Position numbers and translations under genes: made by a program
Shown here: positions 16,464 to 26,450 of the stretch, piece after piece
How the letters are laid out: each line of letters begins with the position of its first letter
Position numbering within the stretch: the first letter of the stretch is position 1
Notes under the pieces: model-generated
The model's input: the letters and a program-made list of their open reading frames with translations, nothing else
The model's database searches: none
What the model was told of the DNA's origin: nothing
Assembly: GCA_902580895.1 (NCBI GenBank)
Contig: CACHMJ010000008.1
Span: 1 to 39,510, forward strand
DNA from: an uncultured Pelagibacteraceae bacterium
GTDB taxonomy: Bacteria; Pseudomonadota; Alphaproteobacteria; Pelagibacterales; Pelagibacteraceae
DNA: 39,510 bases
Reading direction: 5' to 3'

Positions 16464-17875
16464 TGAAAAAAATTTTTAACTCGTTCTATTGTTTTTTGAT
16501 TTAAATTAACATCATATCTGCTGTTTAGATATAAATCATATGATTTTAACATATTATTTTTTAGATTCGAATTTTGTTTATTCATATATTCATTTATCTT
16601 ATCATCATTTTCAATTGTCTCATTTTGAAAGCTATTTATTTTAGCCAAATAAATATTACTCATCTCATCATTTATAAGAGTAAAAGAATTTATAGGTAAT
16701 GAGTAAAGAAGTTCAACAGCTTTAATATCAAATTTTTTATTATCCTTGATAGAATTTAATAATAAATTTTCAATTTTGTTGTTACCCATGTCTACAAAAT
16801 TTCCATTATTGAAATTTTTTTCATCAATTTTTTTTATTAAATCCTTGTTATATTCATACTTATTTTTTTCATACATCAGTCCTAAGACCTCTTCTTTTAT
16901 AACTGGGTCATCTAGATTAGGAGAGCGTTGTTCAGATTTTATTATTTTGTAAAGAATATAATCATCTTTAAATTCAATGATATCAAACTCATTATTTCTG
17001 GCCTCAAATATTTTTTTTTCTAAATCGCTTTTATCGTAAGTAAATCTAAAGTCTTTGATTTCTTTGGAGTTTAAATTAAAGTTTGTAATAATGGTTTCAA
17101 AAGGAAGTTCATTTGAAATATCGATTTCTATTTGGTCAATTTTATCAAAAAATGCTTGATTGAATTCATCTATACCAACCAAATTTTTTGGATTTATAAT
17201 GGAATAATTAAAATCAATATATTCTACTTTTAAATCATTCTTATTTTCCTCTATAAATTTTTTTATTTCGTTTTCTGTAAAACTTTCTTTTTTTTTATAA
17301 AATTCATTTAAATTTATATAATCTATCTCTAATTTTCTATTTTCTTCCTCGTAAAGTTTTTTCACTAAAAATTTTGGAGAAACAGTTCCAGCACCTACAA
17401 AACTGAATAAGTTCTTTTGTAATTCACGATTTTTTAGACGAATTTCAAATTGAGGTGCTGATTGATTATTTTCAAGTAAAAATTTTTCATATTTAAGTCT
17501 TTGAAAACTTCCTTGTTCATCTTGAAAATTTTTATTTTCTTTTATCAGTTTAAGTAGTGTTTCTTTTGAAATAATTAAATTGTATTCTTCAATTTCTAAA
17601 TCTAAAATTTTTGTCGATATCAATCCAGATAATAATTCTTCAATAATATTATCATTTAAATTGTCCCTTATTGTATTCTGAGGAATTCCAGAATTATTTA
17701 AGTAATCAATAAATTCTTCTGTAGAAATGTTGGTCTCATTTATTTTTACAATTGAATTTGTATTTCCGCTACTGAACATGCTGCCCATACCCCAAAATAC
17801 AAAAGGAATAATCATTATAAAAACTAATATCCCAGCAAACTTTGTTTTGGCAAAATTTCTAAAAGTTCCTATCAT
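16460..17875 (-). CDS. ppiD: PpiD/SurA-type membrane-anchored periplasmic folding factor
   Basis: The 471 aa have one N-terminal membrane segment (about residues 13-31, FAGILVFIMIIPFVFWGMG), then a SurA_N-like helical chaperone domain (about residues 40-175, including VKINETNISTEEFIDYLN and LISTKILDLEIEEY). PpiD helps newly exported proteins fold at the Sec translocon. It is shorter than E. coli PpiD (about 620 aa); I cannot see a convincing parvulin domain, only a remnant-like stretch near residues 285-305 (EKKIFEARNNEFDIIEF). So the chaperone role is likely and isomerase activity doubtful. It is the first gene of the trp run, divergent from tpiA, and this place next to trpE is usual in alphaproteobacteria. 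Confidence 0.8.
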   Translation of the reverse strand: MIGTFRNFAKTKFAGILVFIMIIPFVFWGMGSMFSSGNTNSIVKINETNISTEEFIDYLNNSGIPQNTIRDNLNDNIIEELLSGLISTKILDLEIEEYNLIISKETLLKLIKENKNFQDEQGSFQRLKYEKFLLENNQSAPQFEIRLKNRELQKNLFSFVGAGTVSPKFLVKKLYEEENRKLEIDYINLNEFYKKKESFTENEIKKFIEENKNDLKVEYIDFNYSIINPKNLVGIDEFNQAFFDKIDQIEIDISNELPFETIITNFNLNSKEIKDFRFTYDKSDLEKKIFEARNNEFDIIEFKDDYILYKIIKSEQRSPNLDDPVIKEEVLGLMYEKNKYEYNKDLIKKIDEKNFNNGNFVDMGNNKIENLLLNSIKDNKKFDIKAVELLYSLPINSFTLINDEMSNIYLAKINSFQNETIENDDKINEYMNKQNSNLKNNMLKSYDLYLNSRYDVNLNQKTIERVKNFFQ

Positions 17876-17946
17876 TACTATATAAATTTATTGATCTATA
17901 AAAAGCAAACCTATAGATTAAATTTTAGTATAAGACAAATAAATAT

Positions 17947-18669
17947 ATGTATTTTATTGCTAATTGGAAAATGTTTGGTGGATTAAGTACATTGAATTCA
18001 CTAAAAAAAGTAATCAAATTTCTAAAAATTTTTAAAAAATCAAAAAAAATTAAAATTGTTTATTGCCCACCCAATACATTAATTCGTCCAATGTCTAAAA
18101 AGGTTATAAATTCTAAAATTCAAGTTGGTGCTCAGAACTGTCATGAAAGTCTTACTTATGGCGCTTCAACTGGTTCCGTAAATCCTACAATGCTTAAAAA
18201 TGTTGGGGCTAAATATGTTATTTTAGGTCATTCAGAGAATCGTGAATCTGGTGAAACAGATAAATTAATTAATACCAAGATTAGAGCAGCAACTCAATCA
18301 GGCTTAAATGTGATTTTTTGTATAGGCGAAACCTTAGGTCAAAAACGAAAAAAAATTACCAAAAAAATTTTATCTAGGCAGATTGTTTTAGGTTTACAAA
18401 AAATTAAGAAAAGAAAAAATATTGTAATTGCTTATGAACCAGTCTGGTCAATTGGGACAGGTCTAATTCCTAAAGCAGATGACTTATTTAACACTATCAA
18501 TTTTATTAAAAAAAAAGTTAGAAATATCAAAGTTTTATATGGGGGTTCGGTAAATCCAAAAAATATAAATGAATTAAAGTTAATAAAAAATATCGATGGA
18601 TTTCTTATTGGAGGTGCCTCTCAAGATCCCAAAAAATTCATTGATATAATCAAAAAAACGTATAATTAA
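17947..18669 (+). CDS. tpiA: Triosephosphate isomerase
   Basis: This interconverts dihydroxyacetone phosphate and glyceraldehyde 3-phosphate in the cytoplasm. The 240 aa are a little shorter than the typical 250. Catalytic residues are present: Asn6 and Lys8 in IANWKMFGG, His95 in VILGHSENRE, and Glu164 in AYEPVWSIGTG; the phosphate-binding GGSVNPKN and GFLIGGAS follow. SENRE replaces the usual SERR after the catalytic His. It is divergent from ppiD across 71 bases that should hold both promoters; no strong consensus promoter is visible there. secG follows after 5 bases. Confidence 0.97.
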   Translation: MYFIANWKMFGGLSTLNSLKKVIKFLKIFKKSKKIKIVYCPPNTLIRPMSKKVINSKIQVGAQNCHESLTYGASTGSVNPTMLKNVGAKYVILGHSENRESGETDKLINTKIRAATQSGLNVIFCIGETLGQKRKKITKKILSRQIVLGLQKIKKRKNIVIAYEPVWSIGTGLIPKADDLFNTINFIKKKVRNIKVLYGGSVNPKNINELKLIKNIDGFLIGGASQDPKKFIDIIKKTYN

Positions 18670-18674
18670 CCTGC

Positions 18675-18968
18675 ATGGAAAATATATTGCTAGTGTTGAA
18701 TATCATTCTTGCATTAATTTTAGTTTTATTAGTTTTAATGCAAAAATCTGAGGGTGGAGCACTCGGTATCGGAGTTTCCCAGGAAAATATGATGTTTTCA
18801 AAGTCAGCAGGAAATTTTATGACAAAAGCAACAGGTGTTGTTGCAACTCTGTTTATCTTATGTAGTTTAGCTCTAACGATAGTATCTAGGGGTGATTTGA
18901 CACCGTCTAGCTCAGTTTTAGACCAAGTTGAAGAAGATACACCATCAATCCCAGAAAATAATAATTAA
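18675..18968 (+). CDS. secG: Protein-export membrane protein SecG
   Basis: This is the small auxiliary subunit of the SecYEG translocon in the inner membrane. The 97 aa have two membrane segments (about residues 3-20 and 53-70) joined by the conserved cytoplasmic loop MQKSEGGALGIGVSQE, and an acidic C-terminal tail (VEEDTPSIPENNN). The tpiA-secG-pyrG order is standard in proteobacteria. It starts 5 bases after tpiA; 40 bases separate it from pyrG. Confidence 0.95.
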   Translation: MENILLVLNIILALILVLLVLMQKSEGGALGIGVSQENMMFSKSAGNFMTKATGVVATLFILCSLALTIVSRGDLTPSSSVLDQVEEDTPSIPENNN

Positions 18969-18999
18969 TACTTTTAATTTACTTTTTTATTAGCTATAA

Positions 19000-21445
<2,446 letters not shown>

Positions 21446-21449
<4 letters not shown>

Positions 21450-22702
21450 GTAAAATTACAAAAGTAAAAGCCCGACAAGTTTTCGACAGCAGAGGTAATC
21501 CAACAATTGAAGCTGAGGTTTTTACAAAAGATAAAAGTGCAATAGCAATTTGTCCCTCAGGAGCTTCAACAGGAACTTATGAGGCTTTTGAAAAAAGAGA
21601 TAAAAATAATAAAAGATACTTAGGAAAGAGTGTTCTTAATGCAATTAGTTTAGTCAACTCTAAAATTTCAAAAAAACTTAAAGGAGAAAATATTCATAAT
21701 CAAGAGAGAATAGATGCTTTAATGATTAACCTAGATGGTACAAGACAAAAAACAAACCTAGGAGCAAATTCTATACTAGCTATATCTATGGCTGTAAAAA
21801 AACTTTCAGCAAAAATTAGAAAACAACCTTTATATAAGACTTTTTTGATTAAAAATAACTATAAATTACCTTTTCCACTTATGAATATAATTAATGGTGG
21901 AGCACATGCTAATAATGGTTTGAGAATTCAAGAATTTATGATCAGACCAGATCGTGCAAAAAATTTTTCTGATGCTATGAGGATTTGTTTTTTAGTAATA
22001 AAAAATTTAAGTAAAATTATAAAAAATAAAGGACTTTCAACATCTGTTGGGGACGAGGGTGGATTTGCACCAATGATTAGCAACAATAATCAGGCACTAG
22101 ATTTAATTGTTGCAGCTATTAGGAAGTCGGGCTTTGAAAACGGTAAGGATGTTTCAATTTGTTTGGATGTAGCTGCAAACGAATTATATAAAAGAAACAA
22201 GTATTCTATTCATTCCAAAAGCTATATTTCTGTAGAAAAATCTATTCAAGAATATAAAAAAATAATTAATAAATATAAGATTAAATCAATTGAAGATCCA
22301 TTTGCCGAAAATGATTGGATATCATGGAATAAGTTAATGAAATCAATTAAAAAAGTTCAGATTGTAGGTGATGATCTTTATGTCACTAATCTTGAGCGAC
22401 TTAAAAAAGGCTTTTTAAATTTATCATCAAACGCAATTTTAATTAAATTAAATCAAATCGGTACAGTTTCAGAGACCTTAGATGTAATTCGTTTTGCTCA
22501 AATTATAGGGTTTCAAACAATCATTTCTCATAGATCTGGAGATAGCGAAGATACATTTATTGCAGATCTTGCAGTGGGTACTAATTCTAATCAAATAAAA
22601 ACAGGATCTTTAGCAAGATCAGAGAGAGTTGCTAAATATAATCAATTATTACGGATAGAAGAAGAACTTGGAAAAAAAGCCAGAATGAATAAGATTCATT
22701 AA
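21446..22702 (+). CDS. eno: Enolase
   Basis: This interconverts 2-phosphoglycerate and phosphoenolpyruvate; the upstream neighbour kdsA consumes phosphoenolpyruvate. The 418 aa match the family (about 425-430). The start is GTG at 21446, overlapping the kdsA stop (GTGA); [20 protein letters not shown] follows at once, which fixes it. Seen: [24 protein letters not shown], the catalytic-Glu region [49 protein letters not shown] with the catalytic Lys, and SHRSGDSED. All metal and catalytic residues appear kept. Confidence 0.98.
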
Positions 22703-23010
22703 TGCTTCAAAGATTAAAAAAAAATTATTTTTTATTAATATCAAGTTTTTTAATCGTATATTTTTTCTTTAATCTTGTATCGGGTGAGAGGGGATTAATT
22801 TCTTATTATGAAAAAAAACAAATCTTAAATGATCTAAAAACTAAGGAATTATCGTTGGTAAATCAAATTAATGACTTGGATTTGAAGAATTCATTATTAA
22901 GTGACAATCTTGATCTTGATTATATTGAAACATTAATTAGAGAGAGGTTCTTATTTGGAAAAAAAAACGAAAAAATTTATATTATAAAAAAAAATGACAC
23001 AAAAAATTAA
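22702..23010 (+). CDS. ftsB: FtsB/DivIC-type septum formation protein
   Basis: The 102 aa have one N-terminal membrane segment (about residues 9-26), a heptad-like coiled coil (about residues 35-70, [19 protein letters not shown]) and a C-terminal region [19 protein letters not shown] typical of DivIC/FtsB. Proteins of this family join FtsL and FtsQ at the division septum. It starts on the last base of the eno stop codon, a common genomic position in alphaproteobacteria. It overlaps lipA by 17 bases. Conservation is low, so the call rests on architecture, the C-terminal motif and context. Confidence 0.87.
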   Translation: MLQRLKKNYFLLISSFLIVYFFFNLVSGERGLISYYEKKQILNDLKTKELSLVNQINDLDLKNSLLSDNLDLDYIETLIRERFLFGKKNEKIYIIKKNDTKN

Positions 23011-23926
23011 ACCTAGACATCCTGAAAAAGTAAAAAATCCAATTAATCCAATTAAGAAAAAACCTGATTGGATTAGATCTAAACTTAATAATAGTAAAGA
23101 ATTTTTTTTAACAAAAACAATTGTTAATAAAAATAATCTTGTAACAGTTTGTCAGGAAGCGAATTGTCCAAATATAACCGAGTGTTGGAGTAAAAGACAT
23201 GCAACGTTTATGATAATGGGCGATACATGTACAAGAGCATGTGCTTTTTGTGATGTAAAAACTGGTAAACCAGAAAAATTGGATAAGTTAGAACCAATAA
23301 AAATATCTCAAGCTGTTAAAAAATTAGATTTAAAACATGTTGTAATTACTTCAGTCGATAGAGATGATTTAGATGATGGTGGTTCTAATCATTTTTATGA
23401 GGTTATAAACCAAACAAGAAAAACCAATCCTAATACAACTATTGAAGTTTTAACGCCCGATTTTTTAAGAAAAGGTGAGGCTTATAAAAAAGTATTAGAG
23501 GCTAATCCAGATGTTTTTAATCACAATATTGAAACTGTACCTAGTCTTTATTTAAAAGTAAGACCAGGTTCAAGATATTTTGCATCTCTTGAACTTTTAA
23601 AAAATGCAAAAAAAATGAACAAGAAAATTTTTACAAAATCAGGAATAATGGTTGGTTTAGGTGAGACCAGAGATGAAATTTTACAAGTAATGGATGACTT
23701 AAAATCTGCTGAAGTAGATTTTTTAACAATTGGACAGTATTTACAACCATCAGTGAAACATTTTCCATTGGATAGATATTATAAACCTAAAGAGTTTAAA
23801 GAATTGGGTGATATTGCAAAAGCAAAAGGTTTTTTATTAGTCTCTTCATCCCCTTTAACAAGATCTTCATATCATGCAGATGAAGACTTCGCTAAACTTC
23901 AACAAAATAGATTAAAAAGTCATTAA
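22994..23926 (+). CDS. lipA: Lipoyl synthase
   Basis: This radical-SAM enzyme inserts two sulfurs into octanoyl groups on 2-oxoacid dehydrogenase E2 subunits and the glycine cleavage H protein. The 310 aa match the family. Both cluster sites are complete: the auxiliary CX4CX5C cysteines 53, 58 and 64 ([14 protein letters not shown]) and the SAM-cluster CX3CX2C cysteines 79, 83 and 86 (CTRACAFC). The C-terminal [13 protein letters not shown] holds the conserved serine ligand. In related genomes the pyruvate dehydrogenase genes lie between ftsB and lipA; here lipA starts inside ftsB. Confidence 0.98.
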   Translation: MTQKIKPRHPEKVKNPINPIKKKPDWIRSKLNNSKEFFLTKTIVNKNNLVTVCQEANCPNITECWSKRHATFMIMGDTCTRACAFCDVKTGKPEKLDKLEPIKISQAVKKLDLKHVVITSVDRDDLDDGGSNHFYEVINQTRKTNPNTTIEVLTPDFLRKGEAYKKVLEANPDVFNHNIETVPSLYLKVRPGSRYFASLELLKNAKKMNKKIFTKSGIMVGLGETRDEILQVMDDLKSAEVDFLTIGQYLQPSVKHFPLDRYYKPKEFKELGDIAKAKGFLLVSSSPLTRSSYHADEDFAKLQQNRLKSH

Positions 23927-24384
23927 TGCCAAAAGCTTCAGTTAAGCGATTAATTGAATGTAAAAAAAAAGATTTAATTGATTTGGTTTTAGATATTGAA
24001 AAATACCCAGAATTTGTTCCATTTTGTTTCGGTGCTAAAATATATGAAAATAAAAGTGAAGGTGATTTAAAAAAAATAATTGCAGATTTAACAATAGGTA
24101 AAGGACCATTTAAAGATACTTATAAAAGTGATGTAGTTTTTAATAGGAAGGAAGACACAATATTTGTTAAGAATATAGAGGGACCTTTGAACCATTTATC
24201 TAATAATTGGATTTTTGTTGATAAAGATAATGGAATAACTGAAGTAACTTTTGATATTGATTTTGAAATCAAAAATAAATTTTTAAACTCTTTAATGGTG
24301 GTATCTTTTCAATTTGGATTAGAGAAAATAGCTGATGCATTTCAAAAAAGGGCAGAGCAGCTATTTAGTAGCTCTAAGAAGTAG
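23926..24384 (+). CDS. Coq10/RatA-family START-domain protein
   Basis: The 152 aa are a single START-like (SRPBCC) domain: KRLIECKKKDLIDLVLDIEKYPEFVPFC at the N-terminal side shows the family pattern Y-P-EFVP, and the C-terminal helix reads VSFQFGLEKIADAFQKRAEQLF. Known members act as ubiquinone-binding or chaperone proteins (Coq10) or, in E. coli, as RatA; in alphaproteobacteria next to lipA the Coq10-like role in respiration is the more likely. It starts at the last base of lipA's stop. Its last 24 bases overlap convergent cinA, and an intrinsic terminator begins within its final codons. Confidence 0.88.
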   Translation: MPKASVKRLIECKKKDLIDLVLDIEKYPEFVPFCFGAKIYENKSEGDLKKIIADLTIGKGPFKDTYKSDVVFNRKEDTIFVKNIEGPLNHLSNNWIFVDKDNGITEVTFDIDFEIKNKFLNSLMVVSFQFGLEKIADAFQKRAEQLFSSSKK

Positions 24385-24822
24385 ATTTAGGGCTTTTTTT
24401 ACAGTAGCTTTTTGTATTGAGGATCTTTTTTTACTTTTGAATAAAAATTTATTTATCTCGATTTTAGCTCCTTTTTTAACTCCAATATAAACTAAGCCAA
24501 CGGGTTTATTTTTTGTGCCACCTCTTGGTCCCGCAATACCGGTAATCGAAACATTAATATTGGCTTTTGAAATTTTAGATAAATTATTAACCATTGCATA
24601 GCAACATTCAGGGCTCACAGCACCATATTTTTTGATAATTTTTTTATTTACTTTTAAAATCTTTATTTTTGCTTGATTAGAGTAGGTGATCAAACCTAGA
24701 TTGAATATTTTTGATGCACCGCTAATTGAAGTGATAGCAGAGGCTAATAATCCTCCTGTGCAGGACTCAGCAACTGATATTTTAATTTTTTTTCTATTTA
24801 ATAGTTTGATTAATAATTTCAT
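24361..24822 (-). CDS. CinA C-terminal-domain protein (nicotinamide-nucleotide amidase type)
   Basis: The preferred ATG at 24822 (153 aa, MKLLIKLLNRKK) overlaps the pgpA stop in a TAATG; an upstream frame start at 24855 would add 11 residues and is less likely. The protein is only the CinA C-terminal domain, with no N-terminal MoCF-binding domain. Seen: VAESCTGGLLASAITSISGAS near the N-terminus (the catalytic Ser/Cys region), YSNQAKIKIL, YGAVSPECCYAMV and ITGIAGPRGGTKNKPVGLVYIG. Known members (PncC) deamidate nicotinamide mononucleotide in NAD salvage. It is last in the ispDF-pgpA-cinA run and overlaps the Coq10-like gene tail to tail. Confidence 0.9.
   Translation of the reverse strand: MKLLIKLLNRKKIKISVAESCTGGLLASAITSISGASKIFNLGLITYSNQAKIKILKVNKKIIKKYGAVSPECCYAMVNNLSKISKANINVSITGIAGPRGGTKNKPVGLVYIGVKKGAKIEINKFLFKSKKRSSIQKATVKKALNLLLRATK
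24371..24400 (+). terminator. Intrinsic terminator at the end of the tpiA-to-ratA run
   Basis: GCTCTAA (24371-24377) pairs with TTAGGGC (24387-24393), seven pairs including one G-T, around a 9-base loop, and is followed at once by seven T (24394-24400). The stem starts in the final codons of the Coq10-like gene and spans its stop codon. It lies within the 3' end of the opposing cinA coding region, so cinA sequence doubles as terminator. Confidence 0.7.
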
Positions 24823-25325
24823 TACACAAAATAACTGCTTAAAACCATAAAACAAATTAAAGATAAAACAACATAAATTCCTGCAATTACATCATCCATA
24901 ATTACGCCAAAACTATTTTTAAATTTTTTGTCAAAAAAATTTACAGGAAATGGTTTAGCAATATCAAAAAATCTGAATAAGACGAAACAAATACTGTAAA
25001 AAATTAATGCTTCATTCGGTGATTTTTCTGTGCCATGTGAAATTTCATAAAGATAAATTGGTATTGATTGACCAATAAATTCATCGATAATTACTTCTTT
25101 GGGATCTTTATTTTCATTATCTTTAATATGCTGCGCTACAGCAGAAAAAGATAAAAAGAAAATAACTATTAATATTATTAATATTAAGTTTGAAGATAAA
25201 TTAAATATGTGAAAAAAAAGATAAAGAATAATTACTGTAGCTAATGATCCAAAAGTACCCGGAATTTTTGGAATTTTACCCAAACCTAACATTGTTACAA
25301 ATAAGGTATTAATAGTTTTAATCAT
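24822..25325 (-). CDS. pgpA: Phosphatidylglycerophosphatase A
   Basis: This membrane phosphatase removes the terminal phosphate from phosphatidylglycerophosphate to give phosphatidylglycerol. The 167 aa match PgpA. Seen: GLGKIPKIPGTFGSLATVI near the N-terminus, VIIDEFIGQSIPI in the middle with the conserved acidic residues, FFDIAKPFPVNFFD, and GVIMDDVIAGIYVVL near the end, with three to four hydrophobic segments. It overlaps ispDF by 8 bases and cinA by 1 base. Confidence 0.95.
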   Translation of the reverse strand: MIKTINTLFVTMLGLGKIPKIPGTFGSLATVIILYLFFHIFNLSSNLILIILIVIFFLSFSAVAQHIKDNENKDPKEVIIDEFIGQSIPIYLYEISHGTEKSPNEALIFYSICFVLFRFFDIAKPFPVNFFDKKFKNSFGVIMDDVIAGIYVVLSLICFMVLSSYFV

Positions 25326-26424
25326 ATTTTGTTATTGAAATTATAACTTCACATGCAATGGCTTTTTCTTTTCCTATCAAACCAAGTTTTTCAACTGTTT
25401 TACCTTTTAAATTTATAAGATCTTTTTTCAACATCATTAGTTTAGAGATAGAGTTGATTATTCGATCTCTATATTTTGATACTTTTGGTTGTTCACAAAT
25501 CAAATTTATATCTAAATTATTTATAAAAAAATTTGATTTATAAAGACTTTTAATCACTGGTTTCAATATTTTGGGAGACCTAATATTTTTATATTTTTTT
25601 GTGTTTGGAAAAAAGGATCCAATATCTTTATTTCTCATTGCACCTAGGATCGAGTCTATAATTGAATGCAAAATTACGTCTCCATCTGAATGTCCTTTCA
25701 ATCCCGAGTGAAACGGTATTTTAGCACCACCTAAATAAAGCTTTTTATTTTTAACTAATCTATGAATATCAAAACCAATTCCAAAAAAAGTTTTAGATAA
25801 ATTTATATCACTTTTAAAAGTTATTTTATTATTAGTATTTTCTCCTTTTATAAATTTTATTTTCCGATTTTTATTGACGAATAAAGTTGCTTCATCCGTA
25901 ATTTTATTTTTTTCATTTATTGCAAGTTCGTATAATTTTTTAAACTTAAATGCTTGCGGTGTTTGAGTAAGATATGTGTTTTCTCTATTGAGATTGTATA
26001 ATTCATTTTTGACTCTATATTTTATTGTATCTTTAGAGTTAATATATGGAATTACAGCTATATTTTTTTTTAAATGTCCTAATAATTCCCTCAATAATTT
26101 AATTGTAAAATCAGGTCTGGCAGCGTCATGTATCAGAATATTATTAGGTTTGTATTTTTTTAAATATTTCAACGCTTTTAAAGAAGAGTCAGATCTTTCT
26201 TTGCCACCCTTTATTACCTTGACTGAATGGTGGATTTTCTTTTTTTTGAAATGATTAATATTATTAGTGACAACTAAAATTTTTTTAAAAAGCTTCGAAT
26301 TGACTGATTTTTCAATAGAGTGATCAATAATTTCTTTATTCTTATAATTATAGAATTGCTTGGCTATTTTTTTATTAAATCTCTTACTTTTTCCGGCAGC
26401 TAATATTACAAAATAGTTGTTCAT
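25318..26424 (-). CDS. ispDF: Bifunctional IspD/IspF (MEP cytidylyltransferase / MEcPP synthase)
   Basis: One 368 aa protein carries two non-consecutive MEP pathway steps. The IspD part (residues 1-210) has ILAAGKSKRFNKKIAKQF for CTP binding, ILIHDAARPDF and YLTQTPQAFKF. The IspF part (residues about 213-368) has GIGFDIHRL with Asp219 and His221 as zinc ligands, GHSDGDVILHSIIDSILGA with His253, and GSFFPNTKKY. The IspDF fusion is usual in alphaproteobacteria. It complements dxr earlier in the window. It is divergent from ntrY with only 26 bases between the start codons. Confidence 0.97.
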   Translation of the reverse strand: MNNYFVILAAGKSKRFNKKIAKQFYNYKNKEIIDHSIEKSVNSKLFKKILVVTNNINHFKKKKIHHSVKVIKGGKERSDSSLKALKYLKKYKPNNILIHDAARPDFTIKLLRELLGHLKKNIAVIPYINSKDTIKYRVKNELYNLNRENTYLTQTPQAFKFKKLYELAINEKNKITDEATLFVNKNRKIKFIKGENTNNKITFKSDINLSKTFFGIGFDIHRLVKNKKLYLGGAKIPFHSGLKGHSDGDVILHSIIDSILGAMRNKDIGSFFPNTKKYKNIRSPKILKPVIKSLYKSNFFINNLDINLICEQPKVSKYRDRIINSISKLMMLKKDLINLKGKTVEKLGLIGKEKAIACEVIISITKYD

Positions 26425-26433
26425 TTATTTAAA

Positions 26434-26442
26434 TGCTATAAT
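26434..26442 (+). promoter_or_regulatory. Extended -10 promoter for ntrY
   Basis: TGCTATAAT is a perfect extended -10 element (TGnTATAAT) in the 26-base gap between ispDF and ntrY. No good -35 lies 16-18 bases upstream, which extended -10 promoters can tolerate. Transcription would start about 7 bases downstream, around 26449-26451, right at the ntrY ATG (26451), so the mRNA would have essentially no leader. Confidence 0.6.
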
Positions 26443-26450
26443 TCTAAATT

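Noticed and set aside
17876-17946. Trp leader peptide or attenuator before the ppiD-trp run
   Set aside because: No short frame with tandem Trp codons and no terminator/antiterminator stems are visible; only 71 bases separate the divergent starts.
24823-24855. Longer cinA start inside pgpA
   Set aside because: The ATG at 24822 overlaps the pgpA stop as TAATG, the usual coupling in this window, and starts right before the conserved domain.
25976-26254. 92-codon + strand open frame opposite ispDF
   Set aside because: It is antisense to the IspD domain; the hydrophobic look is a by-product of Lys/Asn-rich coding on the other strand.
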